DNA of 54,597 bases from Vibrio scophthalmi LMG 19158 (GCF_000222585.1 NZ_AFWE01000212.1:1-54597); one strand, 5' to 3'. Numbered from the stretch's first letter, positions 1 through 9,582 are shown. Notes: generated by a model not told the origin, from the sequence alone. Made by a program: numbers and translations.

Positions 1-31
1 GCCGAGGCTGGGTTTTTGTTTATTCTGACGA
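1..31 (-). terminator. Possible start of flagellin terminator, cut by window edge
   Basis: Just past the stop codon of the first flagellin, the minus strand reads into AAACCCAGCCTCGGC. This looks like the ascending arm of a GC-rich hairpin whose other half lies outside the window. The assignment is tentative because only one arm is visible. Confidence 0.3.
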
Positions 32-1174
32 TTAGCCTAGTAGGCTTAGTGCAGAGTTTGGCGCTTGTTTCGCTTGAGCAAGAACTGAGCTTGATGCTTG
101 AGAAAGAATTTGCGACTTAGTAAGCGCTGTTGTTTCTTTCGCGAAGTCAGTGTCTTTGATGCGGCTCTTAGATGCGTTCACGTTTTCGTTGATGTTATCT
201 AAGTTGCTGATTGCATGGTCGAAACGGTTTTGGAATGCACCTAGTTCTGCACGGTGGCTATCTACGTAGTTTAGTGCTGCGTCGATTACCGCTACAGATT
301 GCTGTGCACCACCAACAGAAGTTACGTCGATAGTATCAACCGTTTCCGCTTTACCTGCACTCATACCTAGTTCACCCGCTAGTGAACCACCGAAAGACAC
401 TGCACCGTCAACTTTGTTGCTACCAGCGAACACTTGTAGACGACCATCTTCGTCAACAGATGCTTTAACTTTATCTGTTTGACCGTTGATGTAAGTTGCT
501 AGTTCTTCGATATCGTCACCTTCTTTCGCGTTGATAGCGATAGTTTCAGGCGCTGCACCATCTTTAGCAGTTAGAGTGATTTCTAGCGTGTTTTTACCCG
601 CTTCTACACCCCAATCTTTATCTTTAGCGTTTTCAGCCGCTGCTTTGTAAGCCGTGCCGCCCATGCCTACGTTGTCGCTGCGCATGTCGTTTAGCGTTAG
701 CATTACTGCTTCACCGTTGTCCGCACCAATCTGCATTGATTTAGTGCTGAACGTACCGTTAAGAAGCTTGTTGCCACCGAAAGAAGTTGTTTCAGCAATA
801 CGGTTAAGCTCATCGTTTAGAGATGTTACTTCTTCCTGGATTGCTACGCGCTCTGAATCAGAGTTAGAACCGTTTGAAGATTGTAGCGATAGGTCACGCA
901 TACGTTGCAGGATGTTCGTTGTTTCGTTCATCGCGCCTTCAGCAGTCTGAGCGATAGAGATACCATCGTTCGCGTTACGTACTGCAACATCTAGACCGCG
1001 GCTTTGTACATTCAAGCGGTTTGAAATTTGTAGACCAGCAGCGTCATCTTTTGCGCTGTTGATTTTAGAACCAGACGATAGACGCTCCATTGAAGTTTGT
1101 TGTGCGCTAGTTGCTTGGTTAAGGTAACGCTGAGCTGTCATTGCTGAAACGTTAGTATTTACATTCACTGCCAT
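32..1174 (-). CDS. Flagellin (polar flagellar filament subunit)
   Basis: This is a 380-residue flagellin exported by the flagellar type III system and polymerised into the filament. The N-terminal D0/D1 region (about residues 1-140) has the usual [16 protein letters not shown] start, the [20 protein letters not shown] block and the [15 protein letters not shown] segment. The C-terminal D1/D0 helix (about 290-380) contains [19 protein letters not shown] and ends ALSLLG. The central variable domain is short, as in other Vibrio flagellins. The start is supported by GGAG upstream of ATG. It is a paralogue of the next gene, in tandem. By analogy with the V. cholerae flaEDB cluster beside a Dyp-peroxidase gene it is probably FlaD- or FlaB-like, but which paralogue cannot be settled. 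A sigma28-type promoter lies upstream. Confidence 0.96.
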
Positions 1175-1183
1175 GGTGTTATC

Positions 1184-1227
1184 TCCAATTGATTTTCCGA
1201 TGTTTCCGGTTTCCGACGTCTCGGAAA
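1184..1227 (-). promoter_or_regulatory. Flagellin leader with hairpin and four GGA triplets
   Basis: In the mRNA sense, this leader carries GGA at 1214-1212, 1207-1205, 1198-1196 and 1186-1184, the last being the Shine-Dalgarno. An inverted repeat TTTCCGA-CGTC-TCGGAAA (1210-1227) can form a hairpin. Repeated GGA including the ribosome-binding site is the classic layout of a CsrA-repressed leader. The GGA positions are visible; CsrA control is inference. Confidence 0.4.
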
Positions 1228-1256
1228 ACCAAGTAGTTCTCTCAAAGTTACTTTTA

Positions 1257-1283
1257 TTAACGGCGCGGTTTTGAAAACCTTTA
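1257..1283 (-). promoter_or_regulatory. Sigma28 (FliA) promoter of the first flagellin
   Basis: On the minus strand TAAA-N15-GCCGTTAA matches the FliA consensus TAAA-N15-GCCGATAA with one mismatch and exact spacing. It would give a leader of about 75 nt before the ATG at 1174. Confidence 0.75.
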
Positions 1284-1477
1284 GAATTTTTTTAAGTTTT
1301 TTTTGAAAAAAGACGCTTTAGCCAGAAGAGTGTGATGAGCGGGATAAAAACAATAAAAAGTCGATTTATTTACTAAAGGTTTATTATCACTGGTCGATAG
1401 CGTTCTCTTTTTTAAGACAAGCGCATAAGCCACGCCTTATGCTATCCGCATTCACGCGCCCTATTGGCTATACAAGA

Positions 1478-2611
1478 TTAATTTAAAAGGGTTAAAGCGA
1501 GGTTAGGTTGTTGTTTCGCTTGCGCCAAAATAGAGGTGCTCACTTGCTGCAAGATTTGCTGCTTAACCATTTGCGTGGTTTCTTTGGCGTAGTCGGTATC
1601 TTTAATCCGACTGTTCGAGGCAGCAAGATTCTCGTTAATATTACTGAGATTATTAATCGAGTGACCAAAACGATTTTGCATTGCCCCCAACTCAGCTCGA
1701 TGGCTATCGACAAACTGCAAAGCAGTATCAATCACCGAGACCGCGCGCTGTGCTCCACCGGCTTGAGTGATATCGAGACTATCAACCGACTCATATCCCG
1801 TCAGGTTCATCTGCAGTTGGTTGGCTAAGCTACCGGAAAAACTGATCGTACCGGAAGTTTCCTTGCCAGCCATATAGATCTGCAATTGGCCATCTTCATT
1901 AACCGATGCTGAAACTTTTTCGGTTTGACCGTTAATATAGGTAGCCAACTCTTCGATATCATCACCTACTTTGGCTTGGATATTAATTTGCTCTTGCACA
2001 CCTTTCGCGTTAGTAAAAGAGAGATTTAATTGGCGATTATCTGCGCCGACCTGCCACTCTTCATTCGCCTTAGCTCCCGCGACATAGCTAAAACCACCCA
2101 TAGCCAACGTATCAGTACGCATATTATTCAATGATACCTGCACCGCTTCACCAGAACTGGCACCAATCTGAAAAGCCGCCTCTTTAAACGATCCATTGAG
2201 CAATTTTCGACCACCAAAAGAAGTGGTTTCAGCAATTCGGTTCAATTCATCATTCAAAGCCGTCATTTCTTCTTGAAGGGCTTGCCGCTCCGAACCACTA
2301 TTCGAGCCATTAGAAGATTGTAAAGAGAGATCACGCATGCGTTGCAGGATATTGGTCGACTCTGTCATCGCCCCTTCAGCAGTCTGCATGATGGAAATAC
2401 CATCATTGGCATTACGCATCGCCACATCAAGCCCACTCATTTGGCTTTCAAGACGATTGGATATCTGCAATCCCGCCGCATCATCCTTAGCGCTATTAAT
2501 ACGACTCCCTGAAGAGAGTCTCTCCAAGGATTGATTCAGCAACTGCGTTGCGTTGCCAAGATGGCGTTGCGCGGTCATTGCCGAGACATTGGTATTAACA
2601 GTGATCGTCAT
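1478..2611 (-). CDS. Flagellin (second tandem copy)
   Basis: A 377-residue flagellin paralogous to the gene downstream of it. The N-terminus [18 protein letters not shown], the [21 protein letters not shown] block and the C-terminal [12 protein letters not shown] segment are conserved, while the centre differs. It ends ALTLLN. It is separated from the first flagellin by about 300 bp carrying that gene's own promoter, so each gene is probably its own transcription unit. It lies next to the Dyp-peroxidase gene, as flaE does in V. cholerae; the symbol is not assigned because paralogues cannot be told apart here. The ATG at 2611 is about 30 nt downstream of a sigma28-like promoter. Confidence 0.96.
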   Translation of the reverse strand: MTITVNTNVSAMTAQRHLGNATQLLNQSLERLSSGSRINSAKDDAAGLQISNRLESQMSGLDVAMRNANDGISIMQTAEGAMTESTNILQRMRDLSLQSSNGSNSGSERQALQEEMTALNDELNRIAETTSFGGRKLLNGSFKEAAFQIGASSGEAVQVSLNNMRTDTLAMGGFSYVAGAKANEEWQVGADNRQLNLSFTNAKGVQEQINIQAKVGDDIEELATYINGQTEKVSASVNEDGQLQIYMAGKETSGTISFSGSLANQLQMNLTGYESVDSLDITQAGGAQRAVSVIDTALQFVDSHRAELGAMQNRFGHSINNLSNINENLAASNSRIKDTDYAKETTQMVKQQILQQVSTSILAQAKQQPNLALTLLN

Positions 2612-2643
2612 AAGATAAATAGCCTTTTACCGGTATTGTATTT

Positions 2644-2669
2644 TTATCGGCAAATCTCAGAGATCTTTA
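2644..2669 (-). promoter_or_regulatory. Sigma28-like promoter of the second flagellin
   Basis: The minus strand shows TAAA-N14-GCCGATAA: a perfect -10 octamer for FliA with a spacer one base shorter than the usual 15. It lies directly upstream of the flagellin start at 2611. Confidence 0.7.
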
Positions 2670-2696
2670 GCTTTTTTGCGAATGAGAGGAACAAGT

Positions 2697-2726
2697 ATAA
2701 AAAAACCGAGCTCGCAGGCTCGGTTT
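2697..2726 (-). terminator. Rho-independent terminator of the Dyp peroxidase gene
   Basis: Read on the minus strand: AAACCGAGC, 6-nt loop, GCTCGGTTT, followed by a run of T. It sits about 30 nt past the stop codon at 2756. Confidence 0.85.
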
Positions 2727-2755
2727 CTCAATCTATCATGCTAAGTAATGAACGA

Positions 2756-3658
2756 TTACTTAACGCGAAGACTCTGTAACATTTCTTGGCTTGGAGCAAA
2801 GAAGTACGCACCGGTTACCGCGTGCGTAAAACGCAACATCTGATCGGTTTTACCGTCGGTTACGCCATACATGCTTTCTAGCATGGTTTTAAAATTATGT
2901 AGTGTATTGCAGTAAGCGATAAACAGCAGTCCATGCTCGCCACTTGCACTACCATATGGCAAGCTATGACGAACAATCTTCAATCCCTTGCCATCTTCTT
3001 TGATGTCAACACGACCCACGTGCGAAGCGGCAGGCACATCGTCTAACTCGATCGAATCAGGTTTAGTACGGCCGATCACTTTCTCTTGTGCTTGTACACT
3101 AAGACGATTCCATGCCGGTAAGTTATGGATAAAACGTTGAACCATCACGTAGCTACCGCCAACAAACTCCCCTTGAGGAACGATGGCGACTTCTTCACGC
3201 ATGCCTTCTTTCGGGTTTTCAGTACCATCGATAAACATCGTCATGTCACGCGCATCAAGGTAGCGGAAACCGGCGGTTTCATCGACAACCACAACATCAT
3301 CTGCAATTTCGGCAAGCAGTTTGCGTACCACATAAAAGTGTAAATCAGGACGGGTTGAATGCAGATGAATCAAAACATCAACATCGCTGCTTGGAGCAAC
3401 AATGTCACCTTCACCTAGTTGAGGAAATTCAATCAACTCAGCTGGCATGGCTTGATTCAATTGCGCCCAAAAATGATGAGTGAATGCGATAGAAAGACTT
3501 AACTTCGCATTGCATTGCTGTTGATTAAGTTCGTCCACCAAGCTTGGTAAAGCTTGTAGTTGAGTAAGAACTTGCGCGGCATTTTGACGTACTTTTAGCT
3601 GAATGTACTGTGCAAATGGCTCCGCTTCTGGAAGGATGGCCGTTTGAGGCTGTGACAT
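2756..3658 (-). CDS. Dyp-type heme peroxidase (YfeX-like)
   Basis: A 300-residue cytoplasmic dye-decolourising-type peroxidase, which uses heme and H2O2 to oxidise organic substrates. Visible family residues are the FIDGTENP motif (distal Asp about 144), SHVGRVD with the likely proximal heme-ligand His about 213, and VRHSLPYG with the distal Arg about 230. Length matches the YfeX group (about 300). There is no signal peptide or encapsulin-targeting tail that I can recognise. The start is supported by GAGGAG upstream of ATG at 3658. It is followed by a DUF2919 gene, the family of E. coli YfeZ; yfeX and yfeZ are also neighbours in E. coli. The physiological substrate is unknown. Confidence 0.92.
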   Translation of the reverse strand: MSQPQTAILPEAEPFAQYIQLKVRQNAAQVLTQLQALPSLVDELNQQQCNAKLSLSIAFTHHFWAQLNQAMPAELIEFPQLGEGDIVAPSSDVDVLIHLHSTRPDLHFYVVRKLLAEIADDVVVVDETAGFRYLDARDMTMFIDGTENPKEGMREEVAIVPQGEFVGGSYVMVQRFIHNLPAWNRLSVQAQEKVIGRTKPDSIELDDVPAASHVGRVDIKEDGKGLKIVRHSLPYGSASGEHGLLFIAYCNTLHNFKTMLESMYGVTDGKTDQMLRFTHAVTGAYFFAPSQEMLQSLRVK

Positions 3659-3726
3659 TTAAGAGCTCCTCGTTATTTTATTTTTGCTCAGTGTAATGAT
3701 TATTGAAATCGGTGTTTTGATTGGGA

Positions 3727-4191
3727 TCAGTTGTTATCTGTTGCAGGGATCAGAAAACAATCTCGTACCGTTTTGCTTTTGTAAACATAAATGCAAAACC
3801 ATAAAAGTAGTAACATTATTAAGCCATTAGCCCAGCTAAATGCGCCTGCCTGCAGATAAACATGGTAAACACTTTGGATCAATTGGCTGACCGCAGTTGC
3901 GAGCGTAATCGGCTTGCCCCAAGAAACAAATAGACTTGCCCAGCGGCGTTCTGGTGTGCGTAAACTGACTAACCACATTAACGCGATACTCGGAATTCCC
4001 ATCATCAAACCGAGATATAGCATGTCATGATCTGGGTAGACGTAACTTAATATCGTACTACCACTATCACGGCTCGCGCCTGCAACCACAAAAACCACCC
4101 ATGCTTTTGCCAGTAACATCCAGCCGAGCCAAAGCCATTTCGGTGCGTTAAGAAAGCCATTTTTATCGTATTGTTCAATTGCGTACTGCAC
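3727..4191 (-). CDS. DUF2919 (YfeZ-like) inner membrane protein
   Basis: A 154-residue protein with about four hydrophobic segments (near residues 18-38, 56-76, 90-112 and 118-136) and the N-terminal YDKNGFLNAPKWLW stretch typical of DUF2919. The family has no established function. The chosen start is GTG at 4191 with no convincing Shine-Dalgarno, so the exact N-terminus is uncertain, but the family motif begins within ten residues of it. It lies upstream of and co-directional with the Dyp peroxidase, separated by about 70 bp. Confidence 0.8.
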   Translation of the reverse strand: MQYAIEQYDKNGFLNAPKWLWLGWMLLAKAWVVFVVAGASRDSGSTILSYVYPDHDMLYLGLMMGIPSIALMWLVSLRTPERRWASLFVSWGKPITLATAVSQLIQSVYHVYLQAGAFSWANGLIMLLLLWFCIYVYKSKTVRDCFLIPATDNN

Positions 4192-4341
4192 GGGGAAAGA
4201 CTTTTCTGAATTGAATTTACCGTCACTCTACCCCATCTTTGGCGACGAACTAAAGACAATTTTTCCAGCCATTTTAGAAAAGTACCGCTGCTGAACGAGT
4301 TAGATAAAATGAAGAGAGGGGTAATACCATAGGGCGGCTAT

Positions 4342-4815
4342 TTATCTACGTTGTGCACCTGAATCATCAGAGGAAACCTCAGCCGAAGCATAACGCCCTT
4401 TTCGAATCCGCGTTGCACTATGCAACAAAAACAGCAACAGCATAAATACCGGAAGCCCCCACAATAACGCATTCGCCCAGACAAATGGCGGTTTATACAA
4501 CACAAAATCACCATATCTTGCGGTCATAAAATCGATCACTTGCTGTTCACTCTGACCTTGATTGATTTTTTCAAACACCAACAAGCGTAGATCCAGTGCT
4601 ATCGGTGAATTAGATTCGACCAAGTTTTGATTTTGGCATTGTGGGCAACGCAATGATTTCGCCAACTCAATTGCCTGACGCTGCTTTTCCGGCGAGGTAA
4701 ATTGGAATAATTCAACGCGAGTAATTTGCGATTGTGCCGATGGGATAAACAACTCAGAAGAGTCAGCCCAAACAAGGTTCACCATCAACAGTGATAACCA
4801 TACTATCGTCCTCAT
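4342..4815 (-). CDS. nrfF: NrfF/CcmH-type cytochrome c maturation subunit
   Basis: A 157-residue periplasm-facing thioredox protein of the heme-lyase complex that reduces apocytochrome CXXC(H/K) motifs. It has a signal peptide (about 1-17), the LRCPQCQNQNL redox motif (CPQC about residues 57-60), the conserved FMTARYGDFVLYKPPF block and a C-terminal membrane helix (about 109-129). This is the CcmH/NrfF/CycL family. Its position in the nrf operon, next to nrfE, favours NrfF, which helps attach heme to the special CWXCK site of NrfA. AGGAGGGGGG precedes the ATG. It is the last gene of the nrfBCDE...F unit. Confidence 0.9.
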   Translation of the reverse strand: MRTIVWLSLLMVNLVWADSSELFIPSAQSQITRVELFQFTSPEKQRQAIELAKSLRCPQCQNQNLVESNSPIALDLRLLVFEKINQGQSEQQVIDFMTARYGDFVLYKPPFVWANALLWGLPVFMLLLFLLHSATRIRKGRYASAEVSSDDSGAQRR

Positions 4816-4827
4816 CCCCCCTCCTTG

Positions 4828-5352
4828 TCAGTCAAAGTAATCAGCAAAAGCACTCTGCCATACTTGCTGATCAAGCACGCCAGTGTGTTTATATAAAATG
4901 ACGCCATGCCGATCCACCAAATAGGTTTCCGGTGTGCCTATTACTCCTAAATCAATCGCAAGGTTGCCGTTAGGATCATAGATCACCGTTTGGTAAGGGT
5001 CACCCAGTGAGTCGAGGTAACGCTGAGCTTGCGTCTGACTGTCACGATAATTCAATCCAATCAGGGGAATATCTTTTGCCGCGAGTTGGTTTAAGAACTG
5101 ATGCTCGACACGACAAACACCACACCATGAAGCCCACACATTCACCAACTGGTAGTCCGATTGAAACAAAGTTTGAGGTGTAATTGGTTTTGTTTCTGCC
5201 AACGTGGTGACAGCCTGAGTTGGAAACATCGCCACAGCCGATTTTCCCTGCAACGGCGAGTGAGGCGCGCGAATACCCAACAATAAAAAAAGAAGAAAAA
5301 TCAAAAGCCCTGCGAGCAGCATAATGACTTTAGGCTTGCGCGATAATGCCAT
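4828..5352 (-). CDS. CcmG/DsbE-family thioredoxin of the nrf operon
   Basis: A 174-residue membrane-anchored periplasmic thioredoxin-like protein. It has an N-terminal anchor (about residues 9-30), the WASWCGVCRVEH active site (CXXC), and a C-terminal thioredoxin core with the cis-Pro loop GTPETYLVD. It is expected to keep apocytochrome or NrfF thiols reduced. I chose ATG 5352, preceded by GGAG at good spacing and overlapping the end of nrfE by 23 nt. A TTG at 5382 could extend it by ten residues. It sits between nrfE and nrfF, so it is probably a dedicated partner of that heme lyase rather than the general CcmG. Confidence 0.88.
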   Translation of the reverse strand: MALSRKPKVIMLLAGLLIFLLFLLLGIRAPHSPLQGKSAVAMFPTQAVTTLAETKPITPQTLFQSDYQLVNVWASWCGVCRVEHQFLNQLAAKDIPLIGLNYRDSQTQAQRYLDSLGDPYQTVIYDPNGNLAIDLGVIGTPETYLVDRHGVILYKHTGVLDQQVWQSAFADYFD

Positions 5353-7249
5353 ACGCACTCCGAGCTTTATAACGAGCGACAACTCGTGCTGATAAAGGAA
5401 TTAAAGCCCCAAAAGCCGCCAGCAGTGCACCGAACCAAATCCAATTAACATATGCTTTGAATTGAATCTTAACCGCGTAGGCTTGTGCACTCACTTTTGG
5501 GCCGAGCGTAAGATAGTAATCACCATTCCAAACACTCTTGATTGATGGCTCACTCATGTTCATCACTCGTACAGGATAATGGCGACGTTCAGGCTTAACG
5601 ATAAAGTGGTCGTTACCGCGACGAAATTCAATAATGCCTTGCTGTGCAGTGTAATTTGCTCCGATATACCAATGACTCTCTAGATACTCAACCTGCCAGT
5701 CACCCACTTCGATCACCGTCCCGGCTGACATTTTCTGATTCAGTTCATAAGAGTGTTCAGCATTCATTACCGCGCCAATCGAGCCTATCGCAAAGCCGAC
5801 ATGAGCAAGTAACATAAAGGTCACTTTTCGCTGCATCATAGCGAAATAGCTGTGCGTCACGATCACCCAACACGCGCCAGCCCAAACCAGTAATGTCGCA
5901 AAGGAAAATGCCTCAACTTGCAGTACGTAAAGGCTTGCACCCGCCGCTAAGCTGATGCTAGCAAGGGAAATGATCTGAGTTGGTGTTAGATGACTGCCGT
6001 GATGCCATTTCAGAAGTGGAACCGCCCCCATGACCAATAATGCGATCAAGCTTAATGGGTAAAACAGGGTGTTAAAATAAGGTGCCCCAACTGAAATCTG
6101 CCCCAAGCCGATCATCTCATACAACATCGGATAAAAGGTACCAAGTAACACCGTGAGCGTAGCCACTAAAAACAAGCCCAGTGAGAGTAGAATCAAATAG
6201 CCTCGACCGAACAACGATTGAATCGGCGCGCTTTGAATCATGTCACTCCTCAGCATCAATAACACAAAGCCCACCAGCAAGGTCACTGCTAAAATCAACA
6301 GAAGCGCAATACCTTTACTCGGATCGACGGCGAATGCATGTACGGAGGTCAAAATACCTGAGCGCACAATAAAAGTGCCAAGAATGCTCAAATTAAAGGT
6401 AACCAGTGCCAGAATAACCACCCAGATCATCAATTGTTGCTGGCGCCTTGCCGCGAGCATGACATGCAACAATGCACTACCAGTAAGCCAAGGGAGAAGT
6501 GAAGCATTTTCCACCGGGTCCCAAAACCACCAGCCACCCCAACCGAGTTCGTTATACGCCCACCAAGCCCCCACAACGATACCAATGGTGAGAAAGAACC
6601 ACGCAAGAATCGTCCAAGGCAAACAGAGTTTTATCCAAGCGGGATGATAAGGTGTTTGAAGTAACGCCGCGAAAGCAAAAGCAAATACAGTAGAAAAACC
6701 AATGTAACCTAAATAGAGCAGCGGTGGATGAAAGATCAGCCCAATATCTTGCAACATAGGGTTAAGATCGCGCCCCTGTTCGACCAGAACGGAAGCATAA
6801 ACAAATGGATTGGAGGCCAACAAGGTAAACCAGGCAAAGGCAGCCACAAACAGCTGCATCACCCAGCAGACATCCTCAATATAACCGGTTAAAGCAGACT
6901 CTTTACTCGTGCTTAGACGTGAAATTAATGCCGAACAGAGTGATAAAGTAAAGACCCAAAACAGCATCGAACCTTGATGGCCACCCCAAACTGCGGCCAC
7001 CTTAAAATAGACAGGTAAAGCCGAATTGGAATGAGAAGCCACGTAATCATATTGAAATTGGTCTTGAACAAACAGTAGCGCCAACATCAATAAACTTAAC
7101 GTTGCGACCACGCCATTAAGACCGACAATAAACGATAAAGAAGTAGGTACTCGCTTTAGTTGCCACTTTTGCCATGCATAGCAAACCGTACTCATTAAGC
7201 TCGAGACTGCCAGCCAAATTAAAGCAAAATGTCCTACCTCTCCAATCAT
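5330..7249 (-). CDS. nrfE: NrfE, CcmF-type heme lyase subunit
   Basis: A 639-residue polytopic inner-membrane protein of the CcmF/NrfE/CycK family, which works with NrfF to ligate heme to NrfA. It contains the tryptophan-rich WWD heme-handling segment WGGWWFWDPVENASLLPWL, the upstream HPPLLYLGYIG block and many transmembrane helices. Length agrees with the family (about 550-650). The stop overlaps the following thioredoxin gene, and 3 nt separate it from nrfD, so translation is likely coupled. The general CcmF would lie in a ccm operon, which is absent here; the nrf context supports NrfE. Confidence 0.93.
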   Translation of the reverse strand: MIGEVGHFALIWLAVSSLMSTVCYAWQKWQLKRVPTSLSFIVGLNGVVATLSLLMLALLFVQDQFQYDYVASHSNSALPVYFKVAAVWGGHQGSMLFWVFTLSLCSALISRLSTSKESALTGYIEDVCWVMQLFVAAFAWFTLLASNPFVYASVLVEQGRDLNPMLQDIGLIFHPPLLYLGYIGFSTVFAFAFAALLQTPYHPAWIKLCLPWTILAWFFLTIGIVVGAWWAYNELGWGGWWFWDPVENASLLPWLTGSALLHVMLAARRQQQLMIWVVILALVTFNLSILGTFIVRSGILTSVHAFAVDPSKGIALLLILAVTLLVGFVLLMLRSDMIQSAPIQSLFGRGYLILLSLGLFLVATLTVLLGTFYPMLYEMIGLGQISVGAPYFNTLFYPLSLIALLVMGAVPLLKWHHGSHLTPTQIISLASISLAAGASLYVLQVEAFSFATLLVWAGACWVIVTHSYFAMMQRKVTFMLLAHVGFAIGSIGAVMNAEHSYELNQKMSAGTVIEVGDWQVEYLESHWYIGANYTAQQGIIEFRRGNDHFIVKPERRHYPVRVMNMSEPSIKSVWNGDYYLTLGPKVSAQAYAVKIQFKAYVNWIWFGALLAAFGALIPLSARVVARYKARSAYGIIAQA

Positions 7250-7252
7250 CGA

Positions 7253-8224
7253 TTACACCACCGTCATTTGACCAGCATAAAGGATAAAGGTACGTAGCAT
7301 CAGTACCCCAACTAAACTCAGCATGGTGACAACAAAGATATAACCACCTTGATGCTGAATACGTTTCGACGTCACGCTATTCAGTGTTAATGGCAGTAAC
7401 ATCCCCATCAAGACCACACCAAACCAGAACCAGTTTGACCAGAAACCACCACCGATTGCATTCCAAGCAGACACTTCGTTTTGCCCGCCGCTGAAAATCA
7501 AACCGGTAAAGAAAGTGACCAAAATAAACAGCTCGAACATCACAATCGGTTTTTCAATGTAGTGCACCCAAGCCACACTTGGGCTGCTCACAGGCTCTTT
7601 AAACAGCAAGATACCAAACATCAAACACGCTGCGACTCCCGATGACAGACTTGAGAACAAAAACAGCAAAGGTAAAACAGGGTTATTGAGCATTGGATAG
7701 GTTTTCAATGCCGATAGTAAAAAGCCAGTATAAGCGGCTAGCACAATCGCCAGAAAACCAAGGAACAGCTCAATACCATTGCTCCATCGGCCACTTTTCA
7801 GCAACAGGCCATCGGCAAAATTGAGCAGTTTATCGGGCAGTTTTCCATCAAACCAATTCATGATTGGCGCTCTAAACAGCATACCTATCCAGATAAACAG
7901 AACCACCATATAGACTTGGAATAAAATCACCCCCATCGACATTACTGAATTAGGGTTGAAGAAGATCATGATCTTCCAAAACGAAAGCGGCTTCGTCAGG
8001 TGGAAAATAAGTATGGTTAAACCAGAGATGATGCCAAACGGCGCCAGCCACGCCATGGCTTTGATAATGCCATTATTAGCAGGGTCGCCCTCAATAACAC
8101 GGCGCTTAAGATAAAGCGCAATCATTACAGCGCCCGCAGACATACCAGCCAAGAAGAGATACACCGCAATAATCCAGTCCCAAACCAACGAATCAAATTG
8201 GAACGCACTGTCGAATCCTATCAT
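7253..8224 (-). CDS. nrfD: NrfD, polytopic quinol-oxidising membrane subunit
   Basis: A 323-residue integral membrane protein of the NrfD/PsrC family, with about eight to nine hydrophobic helices and no heme ligands expected. It takes electrons from menaquinol and passes them to the ferredoxin-like NrfC. The start overlaps the nrfC stop by 4 nt (ATGA), indicating translational coupling. The order nrfB-nrfC-nrfD-nrfE matches the enterobacterial operon. Confidence 0.94.
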   Translation of the reverse strand: MIGFDSAFQFDSLVWDWIIAVYLFLAGMSAGAVMIALYLKRRVIEGDPANNGIIKAMAWLAPFGIISGLTILIFHLTKPLSFWKIMIFFNPNSVMSMGVILFQVYMVVLFIWIGMLFRAPIMNWFDGKLPDKLLNFADGLLLKSGRWSNGIELFLGFLAIVLAAYTGFLLSALKTYPMLNNPVLPLLFLFSSLSSGVAACLMFGILLFKEPVSSPSVAWVHYIEKPIVMFELFILVTFFTGLIFSGGQNEVSAWNAIGGGFWSNWFWFGVVLMGMLLPLTLNSVTSKRIQHQGGYIFVVTMLSLVGVLMLRTFILYAGQMTVV

Positions 8225-8916
8225 GATGAGATCTCCCCTTTTTGATGAGGCACTTTATACAATTTAGGCTTGGTGCCTAAATGGGCCTTATCGCGATAAA
8301 CCACCTTATTGTCGATAATATTATTGACGTCACTATTCGGATCATTGAGATCACCAAAAGTGAGCGCCTGAGTGGGACAAGACTCAACACAGGCTGGTTG
8401 CTTGCCCTGTGCCAAATTAGTATCTCGGCAGAAATTACATTTATCCGCCGCGTGATCTTCCGGATTAAAAAAGCGCACTTGGTAAGGACAAGCGGCTAAA
8501 CAATAACCACAGCCGACACACTTCTCTTTGTGTACATCAACAATACCGGTCTCTTCATCCTTATAAGCAGCGCCCGTAGGGCAAACGTAAACACACGGTG
8601 GATTTTCACAATGTTGGCAAGATTTTCGGGTAAAACGGTAATCAACATCAGGAAATTCACCTTGCGGCTCACTACGCAAGATCTCAAGGCGAGAAACGCC
8701 AGCTGGCACTTTATTCACCTCGCGGCACGCATCCATACAAGCGGTACAGCCAATACAAGCAGTTTCGTCATGCACCATGCCATAGCGCTTAGGGGGCTTC
8801 TGTTCATCACTGCTTGCCTGAGCATTTTGTAGAGCCGCCACACCCAACCCGCCAGTGGTAAAGATCACCGCGCCAGCACCGGCACTCGTTAAGAAGTTTC
8901 GTCGAGAACATTTCAT
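8221..8916 (-). CDS. nrfC: NrfC, four-[4Fe-4S] ferredoxin-like electron carrier
   Basis: A 231-residue periplasmic iron-sulfur protein. The N-terminus has a twin-arginine signal (CSRRNFLTSAGAG). Four cysteine clusters follow: CIGCTACMDAC, CQHCENPPCVYVC, CVGCGYCLAAC and CNFC...CVESC. These supply sixteen cysteines for four [4Fe-4S] centres. It shuttles electrons from NrfD to the pentaheme NrfB. It is only 1 nt from nrfB and overlaps nrfD, so it is firmly part of one operon. Confidence 0.96.
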   Translation of the reverse strand: MKCSRRNFLTSAGAGAVIFTTGGLGVAALQNAQASSDEQKPPKRYGMVHDETACIGCTACMDACREVNKVPAGVSRLEILRSEPQGEFPDVDYRFTRKSCQHCENPPCVYVCPTGAAYKDEETGIVDVHKEKCVGCGYCLAACPYQVRFFNPEDHAADKCNFCRDTNLAQGKQPACVESCPTQALTFGDLNDPNSDVNNIIDNKVVYRDKAHLGTKPKLYKVPHQKGEISS

Positions 8917-8917
8917 G

Positions 8918-9505
8918 CTACTTCTCCTTATTCAATTGGGTGAAATCCGCGTGGCAATCAACACAGAGCTTAACGCGCTGCTTATGCTCAAACTCCAACA
9001 CTTTGGCTTTGGTCGCATGAACATCGTGGCAATTTGAACAGGTTAAGTTTTTGGCGTGTACATCATGCGTCCAACTTGATTCACGTAAATCACTAGGTTG
9101 GTGGCAGTCAACACATTGGCTATTGGCTTTAAGAATCGTGTCGGGATCAAGAAACACTTTATCACTGCCCGCTTGCGATTGTGCACTCGAGTATTTAATG
9201 ACTTTAGGTGCGCCTTCACGGTGATCTGGGCCAATACTGCTATGGCAATCAACGCAATTGACATCTCGTCCGAGCGCTTGATGCGCCGTTTCACCATGCG
9301 AACCAGATAAGGTTTGTTTGGAATCCTTATGACATTGAATACATTTGTAGTCTTTATCACGGATCAGAGTGACTTCATGTCGTGCAGAGGAGGTTGGAGA
9401 CTCAACCGCTATTGTGTCGGCAACGGCATGAAGAGAATAACCATAGAGGCATAATGAGAGGAATAACTTCAGCATTATGACTATGGCCAACTTTATATTG
9501 CCCAT
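8918..9505 (-). CDS. nrfB: NrfB, pentaheme c-type cytochrome
   Basis: A 195-residue secreted cytochrome with an N-terminal signal peptide (about residues 1-29) and exactly five CXXCH sites: CIQCH, CVDCH, CVDCH, CSNCH and CVDCH. It donates electrons to the NrfA nitrite reductase in the periplasm. AAAGGAT precedes the ATG. It is the first gene of the minus-strand nrf operon and diverges from nrfA across a 488-bp regulatory region. Confidence 0.95.
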   Translation of the reverse strand: MGNIKLAIVIMLKLFLSLCLYGYSLHAVADTIAVESPTSSARHEVTLIRDKDYKCIQCHKDSKQTLSGSHGETAHQALGRDVNCVDCHSSIGPDHREGAPKVIKYSSAQSQAGSDKVFLDPDTILKANSQCVDCHQPSDLRESSWTHDVHAKNLTCSNCHDVHATKAKVLEFEHKQRVKLCVDCHADFTQLNKEK

Positions 9506-9582
9506 ATTATCCTTTCCTTGTTCTCATTCTATTCCACAGTTCTAAAGACAACTGACATAGAAATGAGTAAAAATTAAAATCC

